From Paenibacillus sp. FSL R5-0341 (lineage in GTDB: Bacteria; Bacillota; Bacilli; Paenibacillales; Paenibacillaceae), in NCBI RefSeq assembly GCF_037975235.1, contig NZ_CP150241.1, positions 6,076,001 to 6,140,000 of the forward strand: 64,000 bases of DNA, read 5' to 3'. The notes under the pieces were generated by a model that saw only the letters and a list, made by a program, of their open reading frames with translations, did no database searches and had not been told where the DNA came from. The first letter of the stretch is position 1. The number at the start of each line of letters is the position of its first letter. Below, in pieces: positions 35,194 to 44,927 of the stretch. The position numbers and the translations under genes were made by a program.

Positions 35194-36675
35194 TTACTCA
35201 GCGTCAGCGCAGTCCTCATCCTGCTCCGGAAGAGCCCATACGGAGACGCCTCCACCGCATACATGGAAGGTAGCCCAGCCGTCTTCCTCAATGGTAATCT
35301 GGTCCTCACAGCTGTGCGTCAGATCTACCCAGACTTCACCAGCACGATGCTCGCCGATGAACATTCTCTTCTCACCGTCATCCCCGTTGGAGATAACCAC
35401 CGCACAACCGGAACCTTCGATTTCCTCTACGCCGCGACGCACCCAGCCAATGGTATTCGCGTGATCGAAGTAATCTTCCTGCTCTCCATAGGCCTTGTTG
35501 CAACGGGCAGACAGCAGAATGTCCAGAATTTCTTTTTTGCCATCCACAGGTTCAGGTCCACCAATGCCATAATAATCGCCGTAAAATACAACCGGATAGC
35601 CATCGCGACGTAATAGCGTCAACGCATAGGCGCTGGGTTTAAACCAGTCTCCAACCCATGATTCTAATGCTTCATGGGGTTGTGAGTCATGGTTATCTAC
35701 AAAGGTTACCGCATGGGTAGGATGAGTCTGAACCAAGGTGTCATCAAAAATTTTGGAGAGATCAAAATCTCTGCCGGCAAGAGAAGCCTCATGCAACTTG
35801 TAGTGAAGAGACACATCGAACAGATCGATCTGGTAGTCTACCGTATCAAGGAACTCACGACATGCATCCAGGTTCGAGTTCCAGAACTCACCTACGATGT
35901 AGAAATCCTGACCGCGTTTGCGGATCATCTCTGCTGCGAATTCTTTAATGAATTCATGGTTGATATGCTTGATCGCATCCAGCCGGAAACCACCGCATTG
36001 GAGTGTGTCGATCAGCCATTTCCCCCACTCGACCATCTCGTGCCGAACATCCGGGTGGTTATAATCTATATTAGCGAACATCAGATAATCGTAGTTACCA
36101 AACTCATCATCGACATTCTGATTCCAGTTCTTGTTCTCACCTGCGATGCGGAATACACCACTCCGTTCTCCCTTGGCATCAAAATCCGTGCCATTGAAAT
36201 GTTCGGAGTTCCACTTAAAGGAGGAGTATTGATCCCCACGCCCTGGGAATGTAAATTTGGTCCAACCCTCAATTTCGAACGGTTCGGAGATTTCCTTCGT
36301 TCGATCATTGGGATCAACCTCAATCACTTTGAACACTTCCGTCTCATCTGCTCCAGCCTTGTGATTCATGACCAGATCCACATAGACCGCGATTCCGTTC
36401 TTCTGACACTCGGCAATGGCCTCCACCAGTTCTTGCTTGGTGCCATATTTGGTGCGCACGGTACCCTTTTGATCAAATTCGCCCAGATCGTACAGATCAT
36501 ATACACCATAACCTGTATCTTCTGCGGACACTGCCTTGGTTACGGGAGGTACCCATACCGAGTCAATGCCTTTGGCTTTCAGTTCCGGGGCCATTTCAGC
36601 CAGTCGCTTCCAATGATCTCCGTCTGCAGCCAGGTGCCATTCAAAAAACTGCATCATGGTATGATTTCTCTTCAT
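35194..36675 (-). CDS. Cytoplasmic alpha-amylase (GH13)
   Basis: Glycoside hydrolase of 493 aa without signal peptide, so intracellular; acts on alpha-1,4-glucans or maltodextrins. Conserved regions: VYVDLVMNHKAGADE (I), GFRLDAIKHI (II, nucleophile Asp233), IVGEFWNSN (III, acid/base Glu263) and FVDNHDSQP (IV, Asp330). Length and motifs fit the AmyS/BLA-like GH13_5 group; the C-terminal beta domain ends in an acidic tail (EQDEDCADAE). It is monocistronic, with an AGGAGG-type site upstream. Confidence 0.94.
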   Translation of the reverse strand: MKRNHTMMQFFEWHLAADGDHWKRLAEMAPELKAKGIDSVWVPPVTKAVSAEDTGYGVYDLYDLGEFDQKGTVRTKYGTKQELVEAIAECQKNGIAVYVDLVMNHKAGADETEVFKVIEVDPNDRTKEISEPFEIEGWTKFTFPGRGDQYSSFKWNSEHFNGTDFDAKGERSGVFRIAGENKNWNQNVDDEFGNYDYLMFANIDYNHPDVRHEMVEWGKWLIDTLQCGGFRLDAIKHINHEFIKEFAAEMIRKRGQDFYIVGEFWNSNLDACREFLDTVDYQIDLFDVSLHYKLHEASLAGRDFDLSKIFDDTLVQTHPTHAVTFVDNHDSQPHEALESWVGDWFKPSAYALTLLRRDGYPVVFYGDYYGIGGPEPVDGKKEILDILLSARCNKAYGEQEDYFDHANTIGWVRRGVEEIEGSGCAVVISNGDDGEKRMFIGEHRAGEVWVDLTHSCEDQITIEEDGWATFHVCGGGVSVWALPEQDEDCADAE

Positions 36676-36850
36676 TATAACCGACCTCCTTGATTGCTTT
36701 CGAAGCGGACCGCGGAACGGATAGGGTATTCGCCGTTGTTCGTTCGTTGCTAACCAAGTTATAACCCTTTCACCCTACCCTTCAATCATGTAACCGAAAG
36801 AAAATCGAAAAATAAATGCTACATGCATCATTTCATCCGTAGTTCATTCA

Positions 36851-39163
36851 TTAAATTCGCTTATAATCATGCCACTCCTCGGGCAGTAGCGAACGATACG
36901 GTTCCTGTGTAAAACGATCATCGACCAGCACCAGTACACCCTTGTCTTCTTCCGTCCGAATCAGCCGTCCACCCGCCTGCAGCACCTTGTTCATACCCGG
37001 GAAAATATAGGCATAATTGAATCCGTTACGCCCTGTCCGATCATAATACTCACGAAGCACGTTGTTCTCCAGACCAATCTGCGGCAACCCCGCACCTACT
37101 ACAACGACGCCATTCAAGCGATCTCCCGGCAGATCGACACCCTCCGAGAATACGCCACCCATGACGGCAAACACCAATCGTGTTCGTTCAGGATTTGGTT
37201 GGAATCCATCCAAAAACTGCTCTCGTTCCAGCTCGTTCATGCCCTGCTTCTGTATGACCGTATCCGCTTCATTCGGAAGCTGTGCATAGGTTTCATAGAT
37301 TTCTCGCATATAAGGATAAGAAGGGAAGAACACCATCAGATTGCTGCGCGGCCATTCACTTACCAGCTGTTGCAGCATCTCCGCAATGGGGCGCCGGGAC
37401 TGCTCCCTGTCCTTATAACGCACAGATAAGGGCAGGAGCCTTACATCCAGTTGTTCACGCTGAAATGGCGATGGAATCTGCAACGTATAATCCTCTTCCT
37501 CTGCACCCAGCATATCCCGATAATAGCGAAGGGGTGACAATGTGGCCGAGAAATGAATGAGGGAGCGGAATCCTTTGGCCGTCTGACGAAGCAGCACGGA
37601 AGGATCAAGGCAGAACAACTTCACTCTTACTTCGCTTCGTACGCACTCTGCATACGTAATAAAACGCTCATCATACAGCTTGGCAATACGCAGAAAATTC
37701 TGTGCCGTGAAGTAGGCATCCAGCAGTAGCTGATCCGTCTCAGCATTCCCCGACCCACCTTCCACAAGACATTGCTCCGCAACCATGACAAAAGGCTCCA
37801 GCCGTTCAATCAGTTCCTCCGGTGCCTCCTGCTGTATGATCTTTCCTTCCTCCCCACCATTTTTGCGAAGGGCAATCAGATACTTATCAATGGCTCCCGT
37901 GTAGTCAACAATGGCTTTCGCAGCTGGCACACTGCTGCCAAGCGTCTGGAACTCCCTTTTCACATCCAGAAACACCGCCTTCTCCAACTCAGCGGAAAAC
38001 ATCGTTCGGCCACGATCGACTAGATTATGTGCCTCGTCCACCAGTAACACCGTCTTGCGTTTCTGCTCCTCCAACATTCTTTTCAAAGAGATCCTCGGAT
38101 CGAAAATATAGTTATAATCGCAGATCACCGCATCTGCTGCATACGCCGCATCCAGTGAAAACTCAAACGGACACACCCGATGTTTGCGCGCATACTGCTC
38201 GATGACCGGACGTGTCATTAATGTCTCATGTTCCAGCATATCCAGCACAGCCCCGTTAATACGGTCATAATATCCTTCACACATGCCGCACTGCCCCGTA
38301 TCACAAGCCTCCTCTTCCTTAAAACAAATCTTGTCCTTCGCGGTCAGACTGATCACATGCATCTTCAATCCTTCCGATTGCATCCGGGCAAAAGCTTCTT
38401 CTGCCGCCACCCGTGTCGTCGTCCTCGCAGTCAGATAGAACAATCGGTTGGCTTCGCCTTCACCAATCGCTTTGACCGTGGGGAACAGCACGGACATCGT
38501 TTTACCAATGCCTGTTGGTGCTTTGGCCATCAATCCCTGACCCTCACGAATCGTCTTGTATACGGCACCTGCCAGCTTCCGCTGTCCCTCCCGATATTTG
38601 CGAAAAGGAAACGGTAGTTCTTTCACACTGATATCACGCTTTTCTTCATATGCAGCAATCATCTCTGCATACGGCGCATAACCGGCAATCACTTCTGCCG
38701 CAAACTGCTCCAGTTCCTCTCGTTCTGCCATTCGGCGGAACCGTCTTTCTTCATGGGTTACCGAATGCACATACGTCAACTGAACTTGCATACGTGGTTC
38801 GTCTTGCTGAACGGCGTACATGTAGGCATACATCATGGCCTGCGCCCAGTGTACGGGAAGCCCCTCTCCCAGATCATCCAGATTGCCCGCAGTTGATTTG
38901 ATCTCATCTACCGTTAACTGACCCTCCAACCGGATCAAACCGTCACATCGCCCTTCCACCACATAAGTCAGATCCCCATGTTGAATCTCAGCTTCGAGCA
39001 CAATCTCTTTCAGATCCTCTTCGGTGTACTCCTTCTGTACGCGTTGATGGATTCGAGTCCCCTCCTGCATCGAGGCATTGGTCCGGAACCCTGGACGTAT
39101 GCTGCCACTGCGGTACACATACTCCACCAAAGGTCTTACCGATATCCGAATTGTTGTTGTCAT
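36851..39163 (-). CDS. PD-(D/E)XK nuclease fused to an XPD/DinG-type helicase
   Basis: Protein of 770 aa. N-terminal Cas4/RecB-like nuclease: His39 in RIHQ, Asp74 in VEGRCDG, and VDEIKST (Glu87, Lys89). The superfamily 2 helicase follows: Walker A APTGIGKT (215-222), an iron-sulfur-type cysteine cluster (Cys280, 287, 292, 295, 331), DEAH box LLVDEAHN (376-379), and C-terminal motifs FAVMGGVFSEGVDLPGDRLN and QAGGRLIRTEEDKG (motif VI). Expected to unwind and cut DNA in repair. One Cys more than the usual four leaves the exact cluster ligands open. Similar fusions occur in Bacillota; the pathway is not known to me. It stands alone. Confidence 0.9.
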   Translation of the reverse strand: MTTTIRISVRPLVEYVYRSGSIRPGFRTNASMQEGTRIHQRVQKEYTEEDLKEIVLEAEIQHGDLTYVVEGRCDGLIRLEGQLTVDEIKSTAGNLDDLGEGLPVHWAQAMMYAYMYAVQQDEPRMQVQLTYVHSVTHEERRFRRMAEREELEQFAAEVIAGYAPYAEMIAAYEEKRDISVKELPFPFRKYREGQRKLAGAVYKTIREGQGLMAKAPTGIGKTMSVLFPTVKAIGEGEANRLFYLTARTTTRVAAEEAFARMQSEGLKMHVISLTAKDKICFKEEEACDTGQCGMCEGYYDRINGAVLDMLEHETLMTRPVIEQYARKHRVCPFEFSLDAAYAADAVICDYNYIFDPRISLKRMLEEQKRKTVLLVDEAHNLVDRGRTMFSAELEKAVFLDVKREFQTLGSSVPAAKAIVDYTGAIDKYLIALRKNGGEEGKIIQQEAPEELIERLEPFVMVAEQCLVEGGSGNAETDQLLLDAYFTAQNFLRIAKLYDERFITYAECVRSEVRVKLFCLDPSVLLRQTAKGFRSLIHFSATLSPLRYYRDMLGAEEEDYTLQIPSPFQREQLDVRLLPLSVRYKDREQSRRPIAEMLQQLVSEWPRSNLMVFFPSYPYMREIYETYAQLPNEADTVIQKQGMNELEREQFLDGFQPNPERTRLVFAVMGGVFSEGVDLPGDRLNGVVVVGAGLPQIGLENNVLREYYDRTGRNGFNYAYIFPGMNKVLQAGGRLIRTEEDKGVLVLVDDRFTQEPYRSLLPEEWHDYKRI

Positions 39164-39301
39164 ACGATCACCCGTTCTGTTTGTAGTGACTATACTTTAT
39201 CATGAAAAGACGTAATCAAACCAGTTGATGCACCGATTGGACTCGCTGATTTCCATATGCTATGTTGAGGTAGAATGTATTTATATAAGGAGGCAGCTTC
39301 T

Positions 39302-39799
39302 ATGTATATCTATTTGGTTCCTTCACCGATTCCGGATGCACTTGCTGCATACCCGCATCTAACTTTGCGAAGCGAAGAACAGGTGCGCCTGGCTATTGAA
39401 TCCGCAGAACGTCTGATGAATATTGAGTCTGATGATAAAGTAGCCGCATATGAAGCTTTCGATGCCGCAGGCTCCTGGACTGGCGGAGGTTTTGCTGTTT
39501 TGAACAATATCCCTGTCACAGCGGATGGTCGTAACGACTTCGAAGAACGGTTCAAGAACCGCGCCCGCAAGGTAGAAGACGAGCCTGGCTTTGTCGGTAT
39601 TCGTGTGCTTCGTCCCCTCAAGGACGACACGTATGTTGTACTTACACTCTGGCAGTCCGAGGAACATTTCAAAGGCTGGCAGGAATCCCAAGCATATAGT
39701 CACGCTCACCGTAACCGCAGTACAAGCGAAGGCCTGACCGCACAGAAGCCATCCATGTTCCCCAGACCTTCTTACGTCACAACGTACACTATAGAATAA
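39302..39799 (+). CDS. hmoB: Heme-degrading monooxygenase (HmoB-like)
   Basis: Protein of about 165 aa, matching the length of Bacillus HmoB/YhgC. N-terminal half is a divergent ABM-like domain; the C-terminal ABM domain starts FAVLNNIPVTADGRNDFEER and continues FKNRARKVEDEPGFVGIRVL, YVVLTLWQSEEHFKGWQESQ and AYSHAHR, with the heme-site Asn, Trp and His residues. It would open heme to release iron. ATG 39302 has GGAGG 8 bases upstream; the earlier frame start at 39275 lacks one. Confidence 0.87.
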   Translation: MYIYLVPSPIPDALAAYPHLTLRSEEQVRLAIESAERLMNIESDDKVAAYEAFDAAGSWTGGGFAVLNNIPVTADGRNDFEERFKNRARKVEDEPGFVGIRVLRPLKDDTYVVLTLWQSEEHFKGWQESQAYSHAHRNRSTSEGLTAQKPSMFPRPSYVTTYTIE

Positions 39800-39844
39800 C
39801 GAATCGGGTACGAACTAGCTTTCCTTGTAGAAACCGCACCCGCC

Positions 39845-39876
39845 ACACCTCTTCCAGCATGGGAGAGGTGTTTTGT
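39845..39876 (+). terminator. Terminator of hmoB
   Basis: ACACCTCTTCC-AGCAT-GGGAGAGGTGT hairpin (39845-39871, one G-U) followed by TTTGTTG. Confidence 0.8.
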
Positions 39877-39968
39877 TGTCGATTTATGGCGGCTTTCATT
39901 TTTTGACACGGACATGCTCAGATAGGATAATACTTGTTAAATGAAACTTCGGAAGGGAAGGCGGTACC

Positions 39969-41951
39969 TTGGCACGCAGTTCACTCACCCGGTTTCTAAG
40001 CGGACCGTTTATATTCTTCACCATTATCATGATAGTCAAAAGCTCACTGGCCTGGATTGTTATCTTCGATGACATTCCTGTTTGGAAGCCATTGCTGACC
40101 GAATTGCCGCTCATCTGGATCGGCTTCTGTCTAATTGAGTGGTTTGCTGCCAAACGGCGGATGTGGATATACCTTGCCGTGAATCTGCTGCTTTCGGGTA
40201 TTTTCTTTGCAGCCATCATGTACTACAAATACTACGGCGTAATCGTTAACTATCACGCGCTGGCACAGGTCAATCAAGTGACCTCGGTCAAGAGCAGCAT
40301 GTTCTCTTTGCTTGACCCCTATTATTTGTTTATTTTTGCAGACGTTCTGATCATTGGAGGGGTACTCGTTCGTCGTCGGATCAAGCTCGGGAGTACAGAA
40401 CGCCCGAACCGCATTCCGCTTGAACGACGTGCCAGAAGACGGGTTGCCTCGGTCATTCTGATCTTGTCCATGATCCTGTGCATGCTTAACATCTATCCCA
40501 ATCGGGCGAGCATGAGTGAGCTTACACAAGCAGAACAGATGGGTATCCTCGGTTACGAGGCATATACCATCCTGGATCGACCTGATAAACCTGTGCCCAT
40601 CGCTCACATTGATCAGACTGACATCGACCAACTGAAACAAACGACCGAACTTCCTGCGATTGTGGAGCAGGGTGCCGCGAGCGGACGCAATGTGATTATG
40701 CTCCAGTTGGAGTCGTTTCAGAACTTCCTCATTGGATTAACGGTAGATGGACAGGAGATCACGCCTAATCTGAATCAATTGGCTAGAGAAAGCCTGTATT
40801 TTCCGAACTTCTATCAGCAAGTGGGACAAGGGAATACATCGGATGCAGAATTTGTTGTGAATACATCGTTCTACACCCCGCCGAACGGGGCAGCAACGAC
40901 TGTATATGCAGATAAAGCTCTGCCAAGTCTACCTAAGCTGATGTCAGCAAACGGGTATCAAACAGCCACATTCCATACGAATGATGTTCATTTCTGGAAT
41001 CGGGATCAGTTATACAAGGCACTTGGGTTCGACCAGTATTATGATATCAATTATTTCGGCACACAGGACTCTATCGCCTTTTCGGCCTCGGATGAGGTTC
41101 TGTATTCCAAAACACTGGATAAGCTGGAATCCATGCAGTCTTCGGGTGATCCCTTCTATGCCCATATCATCTCCATGTCAGCCCACCACCCGTACACGCT
41201 GCCTGAAAACAAGGTGAAGCTGACGCTGCCTGAGCGTTACAAGGATACGTTGCCCGGTGATTATCTGATATCCCAGCATTATGCCGATCAGGCTGTTGGA
41301 CAGTTAATTACGGGATTGAAAGAACGGGGATTATGGGAAAATAGCCTGCTCGTCTTTTACGGGGATCACCTGGGACTTCCCATCTATTCACTGGATCGGG
41401 ATGACAAGGTCCTCATGAAAGAGTTATATGGTCGGGAATATACATCAGCAGATATGATTAATATTCCACTCATTATCTCGGCCCCGGGCGTTACTCCGGG
41501 TGTACAGCTGGAGCAGATCGGAGGCCAAGTAGACATACTGCCAACGATTGCGGGATTAACTGGAATATCACTGGAGGATCAATTGCACTTTGGTCAAGAT
41601 TTGCTGCATGAAGGCGGAAATCTGCTACCCGAACGCTACTACCTCCCTTCCGGGTCGGTGCTTAACGATGCTTCTCTCTTCATTCCGGCGAAAGGATACG
41701 GGGATGGAACGCATTATTCTCTAGCTGATGCGGGCAGGAAGAATGCCGGCCAACAGAAGACAGGTGCTCCTTCAGAAGAGACCCCGAAAATTTCGGGAGA
41801 AAAGGGATCTCCAACAGTAACCACACCCAATAACAGTGGGCCATCTTCTTCACGGTTTATAACGAAGGAACAATATGATCGGGCATTGGATCTTGCACAC
41901 TTGTCCAACAGTTATTTGAGCCAGCTACCAGATCGAAATGACGCGAACTGA
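39969..41951 (+). CDS. LtaS-like sulfatase (lipoteichoic acid synthase family)
   Basis: Membrane enzyme of 660 aa: about five helices in the first 170 residues, then an extracellular sulfatase-type domain. The nucleophile is likely Thr290 in GQGNTSDAEF; metal ligands include Glu248 (QLESFQ) and the FYGDHLG Asp-His; FHTNDVHFWNR is a family block. It transfers glycerol phosphate from phosphatidylglycerol to teichoic acid chains or primers. The start is TTG 39969 after GGAAGGG. A Pro/Ser/Thr/Lys-rich insert (about residues 595-630) near the C-terminus is unusual. Confidence 0.9.
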   Translation: MARSSLTRFLSGPFIFFTIIMIVKSSLAWIVIFDDIPVWKPLLTELPLIWIGFCLIEWFAAKRRMWIYLAVNLLLSGIFFAAIMYYKYYGVIVNYHALAQVNQVTSVKSSMFSLLDPYYLFIFADVLIIGGVLVRRRIKLGSTERPNRIPLERRARRRVASVILILSMILCMLNIYPNRASMSELTQAEQMGILGYEAYTILDRPDKPVPIAHIDQTDIDQLKQTTELPAIVEQGAASGRNVIMLQLESFQNFLIGLTVDGQEITPNLNQLARESLYFPNFYQQVGQGNTSDAEFVVNTSFYTPPNGAATTVYADKALPSLPKLMSANGYQTATFHTNDVHFWNRDQLYKALGFDQYYDINYFGTQDSIAFSASDEVLYSKTLDKLESMQSSGDPFYAHIISMSAHHPYTLPENKVKLTLPERYKDTLPGDYLISQHYADQAVGQLITGLKERGLWENSLLVFYGDHLGLPIYSLDRDDKVLMKELYGREYTSADMINIPLIISAPGVTPGVQLEQIGGQVDILPTIAGLTGISLEDQLHFGQDLLHEGGNLLPERYYLPSGSVLNDASLFIPAKGYGDGTHYSLADAGRKNAGQQKTGAPSEETPKISGEKGSPTVTTPNNSGPSSSRFITKEQYDRALDLAHLSNSYLSQLPDRNDAN

Positions 41952-42028
41952 TTTAATTTTTTTATATATTCTAAAAGAGCTTCATAGCGAATCACCAAGT
42001 ACTGATATTTCTTCAAAATTACACACCT

Positions 42029-42072
42029 ATAACGCACATGATCTATCTTCTTAGGATGAACATGTGCGTTAT
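42029..42072. terminator. Terminator between the LtaS-like gene and the LysR gene
   Basis: ATAACGCACATG (42029-42040) pairs perfectly with CATGTGCGTTAT (42061-42072). Confidence 0.8.
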
Positions 42073-42135
42073 TTGAATTACACGCAATCGGCATTCAACC
42101 CTTTTCCGCCTCAGAAGGCTACAAGAGCTGATCGA

Positions 42136-43029
42136 TCAATATTCTTTAAAATATTTCAGTAGTTCCGATTGGAAACTTTCAGCCGTAAAGCTACGCTCTC
42201 GATTTTTATGAACAATCAGACCATGCGTAAAGCTTATTTTAGAAGTAAAAGGAAGAATTTTTAATCTGCCCATCTTTAGTTCGTTTTTGATCGCTATTTT
42301 AGGGACCAAGGCAAAACCTTTTCCACAGCATACAAGTTCCTTGATCATCTCAAGACTTGAAAGCTCTAACGCATCCTTAACCACAATCCCTTCATTCTTT
42401 AGAACATCTACAGCAGTCGTATGATACAAACAAGATGTGCCGTTACTGATAAACACCTCGTCATTTAGGATCTGCGCCCCTACACTTTCCACTTTCCAAA
42501 CCAAATCCTCAGATGCAACAAAAACAATAGTCTCTTCCATAATCGGATAAAAAAGAATGTCATGTCGCTCAGGGTTCTGAGGAACAATGCCAAAATCCAG
42601 GGCATAATCCAGCACACCTTTCAAAATATCTTGATGCGCCCCTTGTTCAACACGTAAATTTACGCTTGGAAAGTTTCTCGTATACTCCTGTACAAATGGA
42701 AGCATGCGTGTAAGAAAAAAAGATTCCTGTAATCTAATATTTATTGTTCCGCACGGCTGATCCATATCATTCATACTTTCTTTAAGGGATTCACTTAATT
42801 GGACATACTGATAAGCATATTTGGAAAATACTTTTCCTGCTTCCGTAGGTTCCACCCCTCGTGGAAATCGATGAAACAACTTCTGTCCGCAGATCTTCTC
42901 CAGCTGTTGAATATGAGTTGTTACTGTGGACTGGACATAACCTAAGCGCTCCCCAGCTCGGCTGAAACTCTTCTCTTCAAGCAAAGCAATAAATGCCTGA
43001 AAAAAACGACCCTCTAAGGAATTGATCAC
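42136..43029 (-). CDS. LysR-family regulator
   Basis: Regulator of about 297 aa. HTH: GRFFQAFIALLEEKSFSRAG then ERLGYVQSTVTTHIQQLEKI. The effector domain (INIRLQESFFLTRMLPFVQE) is the usual periplasmic-binding-like fold. I use GTG 43029 (VINSLEGRFF) because AAAGGGTG stands 6 bases before it; an ATG at 43074 has no ribosome site. Base use is more AT-rich than in flanking genes. It is divergent from an alpha/beta hydrolase and probably controls it through the box at 43076-43098. Confidence 0.88.
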   Translation of the reverse strand: MINSLEGRFFQAFIALLEEKSFSRAGERLGYVQSTVTTHIQQLEKICGQKLFHRFPRGVEPTEAGKVFSKYAYQYVQLSESLKESMNDMDQPCGTINIRLQESFFLTRMLPFVQEYTRNFPSVNLRVEQGAHQDILKGVLDYALDFGIVPQNPERHDILFYPIMEETIVFVASEDLVWKVESVGAQILNDEVFISNGTSCLYHTTAVDVLKNEGIVVKDALELSSLEMIKELVCCGKGFALVPKIAIKNELKMGRLKILPFTSKISFTHGLIVHKNRERSFTAESFQSELLKYFKEY

Positions 43030-43075
43030 ATCTTTCACCCTTTTGTATTTTGATTTGAAATAGCTAGCATTCAAT

Positions 43076-43098
43076 CTATTCGTTATTCAAATGAATAG
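43076..43098. promoter_or_regulatory. LysR-type T-N11-A box
   Basis: CTATTC-N11-GAATAG, with TATTCAAATGAATA nested inside, in the region between the divergent LysR and hydrolase genes. Its position between the two starts suits a LysR activator site. Confidence 0.5.
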
Positions 43099-43190
43099 TT
43101 TAATTATACAATAAAAACATGTCATCACCAGTTGTACAAGTAAGAGAAATAATAGTGGACTTCTTAATGAATCCAAAGGAGATGTAAAAA

Positions 43191-44048
43191 ATGAAGATTA
43201 GTTATCAGCAACAGAAGGTTGGAGATGTCGACGTTTTTTACCGTGAAGCCGGGCCTAAGGATGGCCAAGTTATTTTACTATTACACGGGTTTCCATCCTC
43301 TAGTCATATGTTTCGCGATCTTATTCCCAAACTGGCAGAACAATACCGTGTCATTGCCCCTGATCTTGCTGGGTTCGGTCGCACAACAACTCCACCGCGT
43401 AGTCAGTTTGACTTCACATTTGACAGCCTGTTTCGAGTTATTGAAGGTTTCACTGAAGCATTAGCTCTTAAGAAATATGTAATGTATGTGTTCGATTATG
43501 GGGCACCTGTTGGTTATCGCTTGGCAGTAGCTCACCCGGAACAAGTTCAAGCCATCATTAGTCAGAATGGTAACGCATATATCGAAGGGTTTAGTGACGC
43601 ATGGGGACCTTGGGAGATGTATTGGCACTCTCCAACACCTGAAAATCGTGAAGCATGTCGTGATTCCTTAACCCCCGAAACTATCCGTAACTTTCAGTAT
43701 CTTCATGGAACTGATGCTAGCCTTGTTTCACCAGACGGATATTCACTGGATATTGCCTACATGTCACGCCCGGAAGCTGAGGAAATCCAACTGGATTTAA
43801 TCCTCGATTATAGAACAAACGTGGATCTTTATCCTGAATTTCAGGCTTATTTCCGCAATTATCAACCTCATCTTCTAGCTGTATGGGGTAAAAATGATCC
43901 TGCCTTTCTTCCAGCTGGAGCTTTAGCTTATAAGCGTGATATCCCATCTGCAGAAGTACATTTACTTGATACTGGGCATTTTGCTCTCGAAACACATGTG
44001 ACAGAGATCCATGAGCTCATTCACCACTTCTTAAAGAAAATATTTTAA
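43191..44048 (+). CDS. Alpha/beta hydrolase (haloalkane dehalogenase/epoxide hydrolase-like)
   Basis: Hydrolase of 285 aa. LLLHGFPSSSHMFRDLIPKL carries the oxyanion-hole HGFP; the nucleophile elbow is VFDYGAPVGYRLA with Asp102 rather than Ser, as in haloalkane dehalogenases and epoxide hydrolases; the catalytic His is in DTGHFALETH. Substrate unknown. The ribosome site AAGGAGATG is strong. The gene pairs with the divergent LysR and shares its AT-rich character. Confidence 0.9.
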   Translation: MKISYQQQKVGDVDVFYREAGPKDGQVILLLHGFPSSSHMFRDLIPKLAEQYRVIAPDLAGFGRTTTPPRSQFDFTFDSLFRVIEGFTEALALKKYVMYVFDYGAPVGYRLAVAHPEQVQAIISQNGNAYIEGFSDAWGPWEMYWHSPTPENREACRDSLTPETIRNFQYLHGTDASLVSPDGYSLDIAYMSRPEAEEIQLDLILDYRTNVDLYPEFQAYFRNYQPHLLAVWGKNDPAFLPAGALAYKRDIPSAEVHLLDTGHFALETHVTEIHELIHHFLKKIF

Positions 44049-44092
44049 AACCAAATTACATTGGCTCAATCTCAACCTCGAACTAAATAGAA

Positions 44093-44137
44093 AAGCCCGT
44101 AGAACGCAGGTCCAATAATGGCCTGTTCTACGGGCTT
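44093..44137. terminator. Bidirectional terminator after the alpha/beta hydrolase
   Basis: AAGCCCGTAGAAC (44093-44105) pairs perfectly with GTTCTACGGGCTT (44125-44137); inner CAGG/CCTG pairs extend it. Confidence 0.88.
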
Positions 44138-44209
44138 GTTGCATAACTGTGATCATTCTTCAAGGTACTTGCAACGCCGCTATGATCTAATGTTCCATCC
44201 CGCTCCCGT

Positions 44210-44881
44210 TTACAACGGCAGTAGCGCAACCGACTTGCGAGTAGTCAATTGCTCTACCATGGCAAGCCATTCCTGCGGTTTATTAGGAAGCACTGCATAA
44301 TATCGATTCAGGAAATCAGCCACTAGGCTGGCTGGCAGTTCACCAAGCGACTCATCGCCTGGCATGAAGCACAGATCCAAGCCGCCAACCGCTTCGCCGT
44401 CACCTTGCCAGGATGGATGAACATACGGGAAGTCCAGACGCTGATATCCCAGATGGGACAATACTTCGCGACGTACATACGGATCCATCGGCTTGATGCC
44501 TCCAAACTCATGATCCTGACTCAGATAAGGGTTATAGATTTCGGCAAACATGCCGAACAATTCTTTCCCGTTTGCTGTAGCCAGCTTTTGCAGATCACGC
44601 TTGCGGTGATTCGCCAGGAAACTGCCGATCCCCAGTCCTTCGCGCCCAATAATCGTAAAGTCCGTCATGGCCACGTTCCAGTCCTCGTAATAACGGTACT
44701 CTGTCGCTCCAACGACCTGTCCCTCATGCACAGCCACGAACACCCGAATACCCGGATCTTCCAGTGGTTCTTCCCACAGGGGGAAGTCCAGCACTTCTTC
44801 CCGCGGGAAAATCTCCTGCATCAACTTGTGCATTTGGGCGAACAATGGATCTTTAATGGATGTAATACGCGTGAATTCCAT
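44210..44881 (-). CDS. GNAT-family acetyltransferase
   Basis: Protein of about 223 aa. VFVAVHEGQVVGATEYRYYE is the central GNAT sheet and FTIIGREGLGIGSFLANHRK the acetyl-CoA loop (the glycine pattern is degenerate). A long C-terminal segment (ELFGMFAEIYNPYLSQDHEF; PMDPYVRREVLSHLGYQRLD) goes beyond the minimal fold. ATG 44881 follows GAGGGGG; a longer frame to 44923 lacks a site. It follows the next GNAT gene by 46 bp, so both likely share an mRNA with the nitrilase. Confidence 0.82.
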   Translation of the reverse strand: MEFTRITSIKDPLFAQMHKLMQEIFPREEVLDFPLWEEPLEDPGIRVFVAVHEGQVVGATEYRYYEDWNVAMTDFTIIGREGLGIGSFLANHRKRDLQKLATANGKELFGMFAEIYNPYLSQDHEFGGIKPMDPYVRREVLSHLGYQRLDFPYVHPSWQGDGEAVGGLDLCFMPGDESLGELPASLVADFLNRYYAVLPNKPQEWLAMVEQLTTRKSVALLPL

Positions 44882-44927
44882 GAATAAATACCCCCTCGAT
44901 TGATGATGTATTTCGTTTAACATTTCT

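Noticed and set aside
35689..36693. Long plus-strand open frame of 334 codons
   Set aside because: Antisense to the alpha-amylase gene, whose motifs are all intact on the minus strand.
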